Below, in pieces: positions 1 to 6,566 of a DNA stretch of 32,099 nucleotides. Position 1 is the stretch's first letter. Each line of letters starts with the position of its first letter. Source of the stretch: Silicimonas sp. (GTDB lineage: Bacteria; Pseudomonadota; Alphaproteobacteria; Rhodobacterales; Rhodobacteraceae); NCBI GenBank assembly GCA_013003245.1, contig JABDJX010000090.1:1-32099 (forward strand), written 5' to 3'. Below the pieces are notes generated by a model. That model worked only from the letters and a program-made list of their open reading frames with translations, did not search any database and was not told where the DNA came from. A program made the translations under genes and the position numbers.

Positions 1-62
1 TTGGACTGTACCGACACGCTCCCAAGCGTCAGAAACGACCGGATCTTTGATCTCGCGCAAAG

Positions 63-138
63 TGGTGAGCCGTGCAGGATTCGAACCTGCGACCCACTGA
101 TTAAAAGTCAGTTGCTCTACCAACTGAGCTAACGGCCC
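63..138 (-). tRNA. tRNA-Lys (anticodon TTT)
   Basis: Read on the minus strand this folds as a complete cloverleaf. It has a 7-bp acceptor stem (GGGCCGT with ACGGCTC, one G-U pair), the D-loop sequence TAGCTCAGTTGGTAGAGC, the anticodon arm CTGACTTTTAATCAG with TTT as anticodon, and the T-arm core GGTTCGAATCC. The discriminator base is A and the CCA end is encoded (63-65). It reads Lys AAA/AAG codons. Confidence 0.97.
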
Positions 139-151
139 ACTCTGAGCCGCC

Positions 152-180
152 CGAGTAATGCCACACTTTGAACCCGTCAA
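152..180 (-). promoter_or_regulatory. Candidate sigma-70 promoter of tRNA-Lys
   Basis: On the minus strand TTGACG (180-175) is followed 17 nt later by TACTCG (157-152), about 14 nt before the first base of tRNA-Lys. The -35 box is nearly consensus and the -10 is weak, as is common for stable-RNA promoters in alphaproteobacteria. Position and spacing are the only support. Confidence 0.35.
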
Positions 181-258
181 GGCCAAAAGCGTATGACTAG
201 CTTGACGGATCGAGAGTGTTTCGCGACGCTCAACACTGATCTTTTGGAAGGACGTTTT

Positions 259-837
259 ATGTTGCTTCGTAAATTACTTGTGGTTGCCTGCGCCGGGTTT
301 CTGGCGGCTTGCGGCTCACCCAATGGGTTGGTTGTTTCAAACCAAGCCCAAGCCGTTGGCGGCAACCTTTTCATTGAAACAAGTACTAAAGGCGCTCAGT
401 TTCTAGTATTGGATGGTGAAATCACGCCGCGCACATCCTATACATTCCTCGCTTTGATCGAGACAGCGCGCGTTGAAGGCCTTGTCATCGCGCAAAGCCC
501 AGGTGGTGATTTGCTGGCGTCGCACCAGATAGGTCGCGCAATCAAGTCCCGCCGGATGAACACTGTTGTCCTTGCAAGCTGCATTTCGGCTTGTGTCGAC
601 GTATTTGTTGCCGGAAAACGCCGCGAAATGATGGATTTTGCACAACTTGGCGTGCATTCAGCCACAAATCGCGATGTTGCGTACCAGATAGACAGGAAAT
701 ACTGGCGCGAGATGGGCTTTTCGAACATCAACGAGAAGGCATACAGGGTGCCAAACAATAAGCTTTGGATCATCAAATCACAGCGCGCTCGTGAATTGCG
801 CCTGGCAACGGACATTATCCGTTCCGATCCAAGATAA
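259..837 (+). CDS. ClpP/crotonase-fold lipoprotein (COG3904-like)
   Basis: Predicted envelope lipoprotein of 192 residues. The start is set at ATG 259 because GGAAGGA (246-252) lies 6 nt upstream and the protein then begins with a textbook lipoprotein signal: basic MLLRK, a hydrophobic stretch, and lipobox LAAC with Cys18. The longer reading from 193 would bury this signal. The mature part has the pattern of ClpP/crotonase-like proteins (COG3904-type periplasmic proteins): a VEGLVIAQSPGG strand-turn and VVLASCISACVDVFVAG, where a Ser sits at the helix start as in Clp nucleophiles, then a histidine in LGVHSA. This suggests a Ser/His hydrolase-like centre, but activity and substrate are unknown. 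It is a single gene between tRNA-Lys and dapF with no obvious partner. Confidence 0.75.
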   Translation: MLLRKLLVVACAGFLAACGSPNGLVVSNQAQAVGGNLFIETSTKGAQFLVLDGEITPRTSYTFLALIETARVEGLVIAQSPGGDLLASHQIGRAIKSRRMNTVVLASCISACVDVFVAGKRREMMDFAQLGVHSATNRDVAYQIDRKYWREMGFSNINEKAYRVPNNKLWIIKSQRARELRLATDIIRSDPR

Positions 838-886
838 AGCGTCTACCGCTTTCCAGAACCTTTAAGCGGGGCTATATGCTCCGCTT

Positions 887-1720
887 ATGACTATTTCAGT
901 CCCAACCGGCCTGCCCTTTATGAAAATGCACGGGCTTGGCAACGACTTTGTCGTGATCGACCTTCGTTCAGGAGGTCAAATGATCACGGCTGATATTGCA
1001 CGAGCGGTCGGGGACCGTCATCGCGGGGTGGGATTTGACCAGCTTGCAGTGATCGAGTCAGATGAATCCGCCGACGCAAAGCTTACCTTTTTCAATGCTG
1101 ACGGTTCTCTTTCCGCAGCTTGTGGAAATGCCACGCGCTGCATCGCGCGCCACATCATTGACGAAACCGGAAAAACAGACGTTGTTCTGCGCACCGAGAG
1201 AGGGCTGCTCTCCTGCCGTGAGGCTGGCAACCGCCTAACCTCGGTCAACATGGGCTCTCCGCTCCTTGAATGGCAAGACGTACCGCTGGCGCACGATGTC
1301 GACACGCTCCATTTGCCGATAGATGGCGATCCGGTTGCCACCGGCATGGGAAATCCACACTGCACTTTCTTTGTAAAGGATGCCGAATCAGTCGATCTTG
1401 CAGACCGTGGAGCGTTGATCGAACATCACCGGCTTTTCCCCGAACGCACTAATGTGCAGTTTGCCCACCTTATTGGCCCAAACCACCTGCGCATGCGGGT
1501 GTGGGAGCGCGGAGTAGGCGTTACCCTTGCTTCTGGCTCATCGTCTTGTGCAACAGCCGTGGCCGCCGCAAGGCGTGGTCTGACTGGGCGAACGGTCAGC
1601 ATCGATCTTGACGGTGGACGGATCGAGGTAGACTGGCGCGACGACGGCGTTTGGATGACAGGCCCAACAGCTCATGTCTTCGATGGTGTTCTGAGGCCAC
1701 AAATGACGGGAACACTCTGA
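887..1720 (+). CDS. dapF: Diaminopimelate epimerase with Cys-to-Ser change at one catalytic position
   Basis: Converts LL- to meso-diaminopimelate for lysine and peptidoglycan synthesis, in the cytosol. The 277-residue length is normal, and family signatures run throughout: [15 protein letters not shown] near the N-terminus, [13 protein letters not shown] (Cys79, first catalytic cysteine), [18 protein letters not shown] and RVWERGVG. The second catalytic block, usually ACGTGACA or ACGSGACA, reads [10 protein letters not shown] here, so the expected thiol is Ser216 (codon 1532-1534). A Cys follows five residues later (Cys221). Epimerisation in this family uses two thiols, so activity or mechanism needs thought. 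Met12 (920) is an alternative start, closer to the usual N-terminus. The stop overlaps the mtaB start by one base (TGATG), so the genes are probably co-translated. Confidence 0.95.
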   Translation: MTISVPTGLPFMKMHGLGNDFVVIDLRSGGQMITADIARAVGDRHRGVGFDQLAVIESDESADAKLTFFNADGSLSAACGNATRCIARHIIDETGKTDVVLRTERGLLSCREAGNRLTSVNMGSPLLEWQDVPLAHDVDTLHLPIDGDPVATGMGNPHCTFFVKDAESVDLADRGALIEHHRLFPERTNVQFAHLIGPNHLRMRVWERGVGVTLASGSSSCATAVAAARRGLTGRTVSIDLDGGRIEVDWRDDGVWMTGPTAHVFDGVLRPQMTGTL

Positions 1721-2964
1721 TGGACAGCAAAGTTCCACAGATCGTGACGCTTGGCTGCCGCCTGAATGCATATGAGTCGGAAGCCATGCGTGAAATGGCG
1801 GATGCTGCGGGAGTCTCGGACGCGGTGATCGTAAACACCTGTGCTGTCACCACCGAGGCCGTGCGCAAAAGCCAAAAGGAAATCCGACGCCTGCGCCGCG
1901 ACAACCCCAGCGCCCGCGTGATTGTCACCGGCTGTGCCGCCCAAACCGAACCAGAGCGCTTTGCCGCCATGGATGAAGTGGATCTGGTGCTTGGGAACAC
2001 AGAGAAGATGGCACCCGATACCTGGTTTAATCTCACACCCGACACCGAACGCGTGCAGGTCGATGACATCATGTCAGTGCGTGAAACCGCTGGCCACCTG
2101 ATAGACGGTTTTGGTCGCCACCGCGCCTACGTGCAGGTCCAGAACGGCTGTGACCATCGCTGTACATTCTGCATCATCCCTTTTGGCCGAGGCAACTCAC
2201 GCTCTGTTCCCGCTGGCGCCGTGGTAGATCAGATCAAGCGGCTAGTGGATCGCGGCTTTAACGAGGTCGTGCTGACGGGTGTGGACCTGACAAGTTGGGG
2301 CGCTGACCTGCCCGGCACACCGCAACTGGGCGATCTGGTACGTCGTATCCTCAGACTGGTTCCAGACCTGCCGCGCCTGCGGATCAGTTCCATTGATTCA
2401 ATCGAAGTTGACCCAGCGTTGATGGAAGCCATTGCCACCGAGCCGCGGCTGATGCCTCATCTGCACCTCAGCCTGCAAGCGGGCGACGACATGATCCTCA
2501 AACGGATGAAGCGTCGCCATCTGCGCGACGACGCAATTCGCTTTTGTGAAGAGGCGCGCACCTTGCGGCCAGACTTGACCTTTGGCGCAGATATCATAGC
2601 TGGTTTTCCGACCGAGACGGACGCGATGTTCGAAAATTCTCTGCGGCTGGTCGAAGACTGCCACCTGACATGGCTGCACGTTTTCCCCTATTCGCCACGC
2701 CCCGGCACACCCGCTGCGCGCATGCCACAATTGAGCGGCATGGTGATCAAGGCAAGGGCCGCAAAACTGCGCGCGCTTGGCGATACGGCGGTTCAGACGC
2801 ATCTGTCACAGGCTGTGGGCAAAACCCACGAGGTGCTCACCGAAGGCCCGCATGTGGGCCGAACCGAGCAGTTTGCAGAGGTGCAGTTCACCAAACCTCA
2901 GCCAGAAGGTGCGATCATCAAAACCTTCGTCACCGGTCACACAGGTGGCCACTTGCTGGCATGA
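1720..2964 (+). CDS. mtaB: tRNA ms2t6A37 methylthiotransferase (radical SAM)
   Basis: Adds a methylthio group to C2 of t6A37 in tRNAs reading ANN codons. The 414-residue protein has the order of the methylthiotransferase family. An N-terminal UPF0004 domain carries three cluster cysteines (Cys13 in LGCRLNAYES, Cys41 in NTCAVT, Cys72 in TGCAAQ). A radical-SAM core has CDHRCTFC (Cys144, 148, 151) with CIIPFGRGNSRS after it, as in MtaB rather than MiaB/RimO. The C-terminus is TRAM-like. The LGCRLN form of the first motif also points to MtaB. ATG 1720 is chosen over an upstream in-frame start because it overlaps the dapF stop by one base and lies just before the conserved MTTase domain. Its last four bases overlap the next gene (ATGA). 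The t6A substrate is made with TsaD, also encoded in this window at 28580. Confidence 0.93.
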   Translation: MDSKVPQIVTLGCRLNAYESEAMREMADAAGVSDAVIVNTCAVTTEAVRKSQKEIRRLRRDNPSARVIVTGCAAQTEPERFAAMDEVDLVLGNTEKMAPDTWFNLTPDTERVQVDDIMSVRETAGHLIDGFGRHRAYVQVQNGCDHRCTFCIIPFGRGNSRSVPAGAVVDQIKRLVDRGFNEVVLTGVDLTSWGADLPGTPQLGDLVRRILRLVPDLPRLRISSIDSIEVDPALMEAIATEPRLMPHLHLSLQAGDDMILKRMKRRHLRDDAIRFCEEARTLRPDLTFGADIIAGFPTETDAMFENSLRLVEDCHLTWLHVFPYSPRPGTPAARMPQLSGMVIKARAAKLRALGDTAVQTHLSQAVGKTHEVLTEGPHVGRTEQFAEVQFTKPQPEGAIIKTFVTGHTGGHLLA

Positions 2965-3602
2965 CGCGCCCAATACTTTGGACGTTTCGGCGATGCCCCT
3001 ATGCAATGCGTGCACGACTGGCGATTGCGAGCGCCGATATCGTCGTCGAGTTGCGAGAAATCCTATTGCGCGACAAGCCAACTGCATTTCTGCAAGCGTC
3101 CCCCAAAGGGACTGTGCCAGTTGTCGAGACCCCGTCAGGAGTGATCGAAGAAAGCCTCGAAGTGATGCTTTGGGCACTAAACCAAAACGACCCGGAAGGC
3201 TGGCTAGAGATGCCAGGCTATGGATTTGATCTGATCGCGGAAGCAGATGGCGCCTTCAAAGATGCACTCGACCGGTATAAGTACGCTGCGCGCCATGCTG
3301 ACGTCGAAGTAGATGTCGAGCGTCACAAGGCGGGCCTCTTTCTGCACAAGCTCAACCGCATGCTTGAAGGTCGCACATACCTGTTCACCAACACACCGCA
3401 GTTGGCCGACATGGCAATTCTGCCTTTCGTGCGCCAGTTCGCCCATGTCGATTCGGGTTGGTTTGAAGACCAGCCATGGCCCAATGTTATTTCATGGCTC
3501 CATGCCTTCGAAACCTCAGACGGCTTTGCAAGCATCATGACGAAATACCCTCCTTGGGCCGAAGGCCAAGACCCAACACCCTTCCCACTGAAGGCGGCAT
3601 GA
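2961..3602 (+). CDS. Glutathione S-transferase-fold protein
   Basis: Cytosolic thioredoxin/GST-fold protein of 213 residues. It begins with a thioredoxin-like strand and the turn RRCPYAMRARLA, placing a Cys where Omega/SspA-like GSTs have their catalytic cysteine. ASPKGTVPVVE follows, the cis-Pro loop that holds glutathione, then EESLEVMLWA, the usual Glu-Ser binding pair. The helical C-terminal domain contains QLADMAILPFVRQF, the N-capping box region of GSTs. The start at 2961 overlaps the mtaB stop by four bases (ATGA), so it is the third gene of the dapF-mtaB unit. Substrate cannot be told from sequence; glutathione-dependent thiol transfer or dehalogenation are both possible. Confidence 0.85.
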   Translation: MTRPILWTFRRCPYAMRARLAIASADIVVELREILLRDKPTAFLQASPKGTVPVVETPSGVIEESLEVMLWALNQNDPEGWLEMPGYGFDLIAEADGAFKDALDRYKYAARHADVEVDVERHKAGLFLHKLNRMLEGRTYLFTNTPQLADMAILPFVRQFAHVDSGWFEDQPWPNVISWLHAFETSDGFASIMTKYPPWAEGQDPTPFPLKAA

Positions 3603-3647
3603 CTTCCAATACAATGTGACTCAAATTGTCCTTCTTCTTGGCCTAAA

Positions 3648-3693
3648 TATCCCGGGGGAATTGGCCAACGGCCAAGGGGGCAGAGCCCCTTCT
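3648..3693. repeat. Double-hairpin intergenic element, Rhodobacteraceae type
   Basis: TATCCCGGGGGAA (3648-3660) is followed by two adjacent hairpins: TTGGCC-AAC-GGCCAA (3661-3675) and AGGGG-gcaga-GCCCCT (about 3675-3690), then TTCT. From general knowledge, elements of the form CCCGGGGGA plus hairpin plus GGGGCAGAGCCCC occur in many intergenic positions in Rhodobacteraceae genomes. Only one copy is in this window, so the repeat nature is knowledge, not seen here. It could act as a terminator or RNA-stability element for the upstream operon. Confidence 0.5.
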
Positions 3694-3700
3694 GTCAAAA

Positions 3701-3725
3701 AAACGCCCCCTCTCAGGGGGCGTTT
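3701..3725 (-). terminator. Rho-independent terminator of hsp20 (possibly bidirectional)
   Basis: A perfect 11-bp stem AAACGCCCCCT / AGGGGGCGTTT with a 3-nt CTC loop. On the minus strand the stem runs straight into a run of seven T residues, the classical form, 24 nt after the hsp20 stop codon. On the plus strand the tail is only TTT, so it is a weaker terminator for the dapF-mtaB-GST unit, which converges here. Confidence 0.85.
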
Positions 3726-3748
3726 GCTATCTATAAAGAACTAATTGG

Positions 3749-4207
3749 TTACTCGGCTTCAACAGCCTTTGCGTCGACCGTATCACCAGTCGCAATCTCA
3801 ATCCGACGCGGTTTCAGCGCCTCAGGCACTTCACGAACCAGATCAATGTTCAGCATACCATGGACGTGCGCCGCACCAGACACGCGCACGTGATCGGCGA
3901 GCGCAAAGCGCCGCTCGAAGGCGCGATTTGCGATTCCGCGGTGCAAGTACGTCCGCTCTTCGTCTTGATCGGGACGTTTAGCCGAGACGATCAGGGCGTT
4001 CTCGCGTAATTCCACGTTTAGATCTTCATCAGAAAATCCAGCAACTGCGATCGAAATACGCCAAGCGTCTTCACCGGTTTTTTCAATGTTATAAGGCGGG
4101 TAGGATGGTGCGGTATTCGTGTCTGTCAGAATCCGGTCCATCATGTCGGCGACTTGGTCAAAACCGACGGTTGCACGGTAAAGGGGTGCTAAATCAAACC
4201 TACGCAT
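3749..4207 (-). CDS. Small heat-shock protein, Hsp20/IbpA family
   Basis: ATP-independent holdase chaperone, 152 residues, cytosolic. The N-terminus MRRFDLAPLYRATVGFDQ with VADMMDRIL, the YPPYNIEKTGEDAWRIS entry to the alpha-crystallin domain (about residues 38-125) and the AFERRFALADHV segment match the IbpA group of Hsp20 proteins. The C-terminus RRIEI holds an I-x-I-type contact motif (IEI). The start at 4207 follows a strong Shine-Dalgarno (AGGAGGA) that lies within a predicted thermometer hairpin. It is a single-gene unit with its own RpoH-type promoter and terminator, so it is very probably heat-induced. The acidic tail after the I-x-I motif is common in alphaproteobacterial members. 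Confidence 0.95.
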   Translation of the reverse strand: MRRFDLAPLYRATVGFDQVADMMDRILTDTNTAPSYPPYNIEKTGEDAWRISIAVAGFSDEDLNVELRENALIVSAKRPDQDEERTYLHRGIANRAFERRFALADHVRVSGAAHVHGMLNIDLVREVPEALKPRRIEIATGDTVDAKAVEAE

Positions 4208-4209
4208 AA

Positions 4210-4234
4210 GGTTATCCTCCTATTGAGCGATACC
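4210..4234 (-). promoter_or_regulatory. ROSE-like RNA thermometer hairpin over the hsp20 ribosome-binding site
   Basis: In the hsp20 leader RNA, UCGCU (4230-4226) is followed by a CAAU loop and then AGGAGGA (4221-4215), the Shine-Dalgarno. ROSE thermometers pair a UYGCU motif with the AGGA of the SD through an imperfect, heat-labile helix with a G-G pair. This sequence fits that pattern, and the helix is extended by GGUAU against AUAACC. The AUG lies 2 nt downstream. Upstream leader hairpins (CAGAC..GUCUG around 4274-4298, and CCC..GGG around 4241-4255) also fit the multi-hairpin ROSE layout. The known family is found upstream of hsp20 genes in rhizobia and other proteobacteria. Confidence 0.65.
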
Positions 4235-4312
4235 AAAAAGGCCTTCCCAATGTGGGCAAGACCCGGGTTAAGTCTTTATGCCAGACCCAATATTGGCGTC
4301 TGACCTCAAAGA

Positions 4313-4339
4313 GATAGGAAGTACATTCAACGGTTCAAG
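4313..4339 (-). promoter_or_regulatory. RpoH (sigma-32) type heat-shock promoter of hsp20
   Basis: The minus strand carries CTTGAA (4339-4334) and CCTATC (4318-4313). Written as in alphaproteobacteria this is CTTG-N17-CCTAT, which fits the RpoH consensus CTTG-N17/18-CYTAT. Transcription would start near 4306 and give a leader of about 100 nt containing the thermometer hairpin. It sits just beyond the stop of msrB, inside the gap between the two genes. Confidence 0.65.
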
Positions 4340-4369
4340 ACCTGACCGTACACGTCATTTGCAAGTCGC

Positions 4370-4906
4370 TCAGGCGCTCTGCGGCTGAAAGGACAAGGCA
4401 AATCCGTTAATACAATGGATCGGGCGATCCTTTACCTCAGGCAACGCAACAATGTGGCCCAAATGCGATCCACACCGGCGACAGTGCACCTCCATCGCAG
4501 CCTGCATTTCGGCAAACGGATCGCCTGCCATGCCCTGGCCCAAATCAAGATCGGTCATCACAGTGTCTTTCAGAGAGTGCCGAAAAAACGCCCAGCCCTT
4601 TGTAAGCTCGATCTTCTGCAAGCTGCGATAAACTGTCAGATCGCAACCTCGGCAGCAATAGGTGCCCGCCTGCGTATTGTTCCACAGCTTGCTGGATCTT
4701 GGTGCCTCTGTACCGCCGGTCCGCAAAACATAGTGCTCAATCTCATCCAATCTCTCGCGCCACTCGGCATCAGTGCGCATGACCGGATAAAAGTACGCAT
4801 CCTGGCCGTCTGCGCCGACGGCTGGACGATTCTGCGACGCAACGGCCACAGACGCGACCGAGGCCGAAATGAAGCCGCGTCGGCCAATTTTCTCAAGTTT
4901 AGTCAT
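4370..4906 (-). CDS. msrB: Exported peptide-methionine (R)-S-oxide reductase (MsrB-like)
   Basis: Reduces methionine-R-sulfoxide in proteins. The 178-residue protein starts at 4906, after GGAGGT about 8 nt upstream, and opens with a twin-arginine signal (GRRGFISA, then a hydrophobic stretch to about residue 24), so it probably acts in the periplasm. MsrB features are zinc ligands Cys85/Cys88 (CCRGC) and Cys142/Cys145 (CRRC), the SHLGH motif, and catalytic Cys165 in HCINGFALSF, where classical MsrB has RYCVNSASL. It is divergent: GWPSF is GWAFFRHSL, and a short insertion follows. The reductant is unclear, since thioredoxin is cytosolic. It lies upstream of hsp20 on the same strand but hsp20 has its own promoter. 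A longer reading to 4966 is rejected because it would mask the Tat signal. Confidence 0.85.
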   Translation of the reverse strand: MTKLEKIGRRGFISASVASVAVASQNRPAVGADGQDAYFYPVMRTDAEWRERLDEIEHYVLRTGGTEAPRSSKLWNNTQAGTYCCRGCDLTVYRSLQKIELTKGWAFFRHSLKDTVMTDLDLGQGMAGDPFAEMQAAMEVHCRRCGSHLGHIVALPEVKDRPIHCINGFALSFQPQSA

Positions 4907-5105
4907 GATTACCTCCAAGGGCTGCATCCGCAATAATCCTAGGTTGGTAGGTTGATCACATACCACTCAAGCCTACGGCACCTCACATGTGAGTGAAGTC
5001 AGGCGCCGTTCTGCCCGAAAATATCCTTAATGCTTCCCTTATTTAGCACGCGTCCACACCTATAATTTTCGCACGTGACGCGCGATTTTTTGGAGGTCTC
5101 GTTCA

Positions 5106-6398
5106 GTGATTGCGACCCGTGTAACCATCTTGTTCTTATGCTTCGTTGGAACGGCGGCGCAGGCGAAACCACTGATTTCCAACTCAGAGGAAACCACAGG
5201 ACGGATCTGTGTTGCCCGACAGGCAGCACCCGCGCGCATTGTTGAGGCATGCGACGCTGCCCTATCCGATGCAGGGCTGACAATGTCTCAGCGTGTGGAG
5301 CTGATTGTTGCGCGCAGTGACGGGCTTTTGTGGCAGGATCACTACCCAGAAGCAGTTGAAAGCTATCGCAGAGCCACAGAAATCGACGCGAATGCTGTCG
5401 AGGCATGGAATGGCCTTGGCTGGGCGCTTTGGGAAACGGAAGGCGATGCCGCAGCATTGGAGGCCTTTGAAATATCGTTAAGCATTGACGTGACCGTACA
5501 AGGTCTTGGCGGCAGGGCGGCCACGTCGCGCCGCCTTGGCTTGATAAGCAATGAAGATGCGCGCGCCTTGCTGATGGCCGCACTCACAATTGATCCAGAC
5601 TACATCTGGGCGCACCGCGAAATGGGCTGGAGCTATCTTGAGGATCGCAAATTTGTCGAGGCAAAGTCGGCCTTTAATGAGGCATTGGGCGTTGAGCCAA
5701 GGGACGTAAACGCACAATACGGGCTGGGGCGTGCGACCTTATCCTTAGGAGAGCCTGAGGCAGCCTTAACTATTTTCAACGAAGCTCTCACTGACGCCCC
5801 GCGGCACTTTTCACTCAAAGTTTATCGCATCATTGCGCTCAGAAAACTTGACCGCAACGCTCAGGCCTTACGACAGGCAAATCGTCTGATCCAGGAAAGT
5901 CCCGAAAGATCATCTGGTTATATCGAGCGCGGACTGTCTTTGATTGCCCTTCAACGGCGTGCAGAAGCTATTGAGACCTACCAGATGGCCGACGCCAAGC
6001 TTGGGCCAAACAACGCTATTCTATATTGGTACGCAGACGCGCTCAGCATCGACGGTCGATTTGAAGAAGCACTGGATGTGATCGACCGTGGCCTGGCACT
6101 CAACGGCGCAGATTATTCTGATCATCTGCTGAAAAGCTACATTGCGCTTGAACTCAAAGACTACCCGCTCGCGCGAAAGGCCGCCGAGGCGTCGCTCGCA
6201 ACAGGGATCGATGATCCATGGGCGCATTACTACATCGCAATCACGCTCGTACATGATGGCTCTGCTCTAGACGGGATAAGCCGCTTTGGTCGCGCAATGG
6301 ATGCCGGTCTGCCGCTGCATCGTGTCGGCGCTTTTGCGCGAGAGTTGATCAGCGCTGGCAAATATGTTGAGGCCGCTCAGCTTCGTTTGAAATACTGA
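5106..6398 (+). CDS. Exported tetratricopeptide-repeat protein
   Basis: Protein of 430 residues with a Sec signal peptide (hydrophobic residues 7-18, cleavage likely after AQA at about 21). The rest is TPR helices. Clear 34-residue units include QDHYPEAVESYRRATEID, NAVEAWNGLGWALWE, DYIWAHREMGWSYLEDRKF, DVNAQYGLGRATLSLGEPE and RSSGYIERGLSLIALQRRAE. There is no catalytic motif, so it is likely a periplasmic or outer-membrane-associated scaffold; the partner is unknown. The start is GTG 5106, 9 nt after GGAGG (5092-5096). It stands alone between divergent msrB and tRNA-Trp, which begins 51 nt after its stop. Confidence 0.8.
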   Translation: MIATRVTILFLCFVGTAAQAKPLISNSEETTGRICVARQAAPARIVEACDAALSDAGLTMSQRVELIVARSDGLLWQDHYPEAVESYRRATEIDANAVEAWNGLGWALWETEGDAAALEAFEISLSIDVTVQGLGGRAATSRRLGLISNEDARALLMAALTIDPDYIWAHREMGWSYLEDRKFVEAKSAFNEALGVEPRDVNAQYGLGRATLSLGEPEAALTIFNEALTDAPRHFSLKVYRIIALRKLDRNAQALRQANRLIQESPERSSGYIERGLSLIALQRRAEAIETYQMADAKLGPNNAILYWYADALSIDGRFEEALDVIDRGLALNGADYSDHLLKSYIALELKDYPLARKAAEASLATGIDDPWAHYYIAITLVHDGSALDGISRFGRAMDAGLPLHRVGAFARELISAGKYVEAAQLRLKY

Positions 6399-6407
6399 TG
6401 TTCGCCC

Positions 6408-6436
6408 TTGATTCCGAGCCCGCAGGGGTCTAACCA
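6408..6436 (+). promoter_or_regulatory. Possible promoter of tRNA-Trp
   Basis: TTGATT (6408-6413), a 17-nt spacer and TAACCA (6431-6436) end 13 nt before the mature tRNA-Trp 5' end. The -35 is good and the -10 poor. It would start just after the TPR gene stop. Confidence 0.3.
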
Positions 6437-6449
6437 CGCCCTTGGCCTT

Positions 6450-6525
6450 AGGGGTATAGCTCAGTTGGTAGAGCATCGGTCTCCAAAACCGAGGGTCGTG
6501 GGTTCGAGTCCCTCTGCCCCTGCCA
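6450..6525 (+). tRNA. tRNA-Trp (anticodon CCA)
   Basis: Complete cloverleaf with acceptor stem AGGGGTA / TGCCCCT, D-arm AGCTCAGTTGGTAGAGC, anticodon arm CGGTCTCCAAAACCG with CCA as anticodon, T-arm GGTTCGAGTCC, discriminator G and encoded CCA end. In many alphaproteobacteria this tRNA directly precedes secE-nusG-rplK; here secE is 3.7 kb away. Confidence 0.97.
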
Positions 6526-6566
6526 GAGTTAATGTGTCGTTTGTTCAGTCTTCCATTTTGAAGCCG

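Noticed and set aside
1-60. Open minus-strand frame (LREIKDPVVSDAWERVGTVQ) running off the left edge just beyond tRNA-Lys
   Set aside because: Codon choice looks plausible, but only 20 codons are visible, no start codon with an RBS can be fixed so close to the tRNA 3' end, and no family is recognised.
4415-4936. 173-codon plus-strand frame antisense to msrB
   Set aside because: Mirror of the MsrB coding sequence; no RBS and no family resemblance.
6450-6525. tRNA-Trp as an integration site for the following genes
   Set aside because: No integrase, no direct repeat of the tRNA 3' end seen downstream, and the flanking genes look chromosomal.
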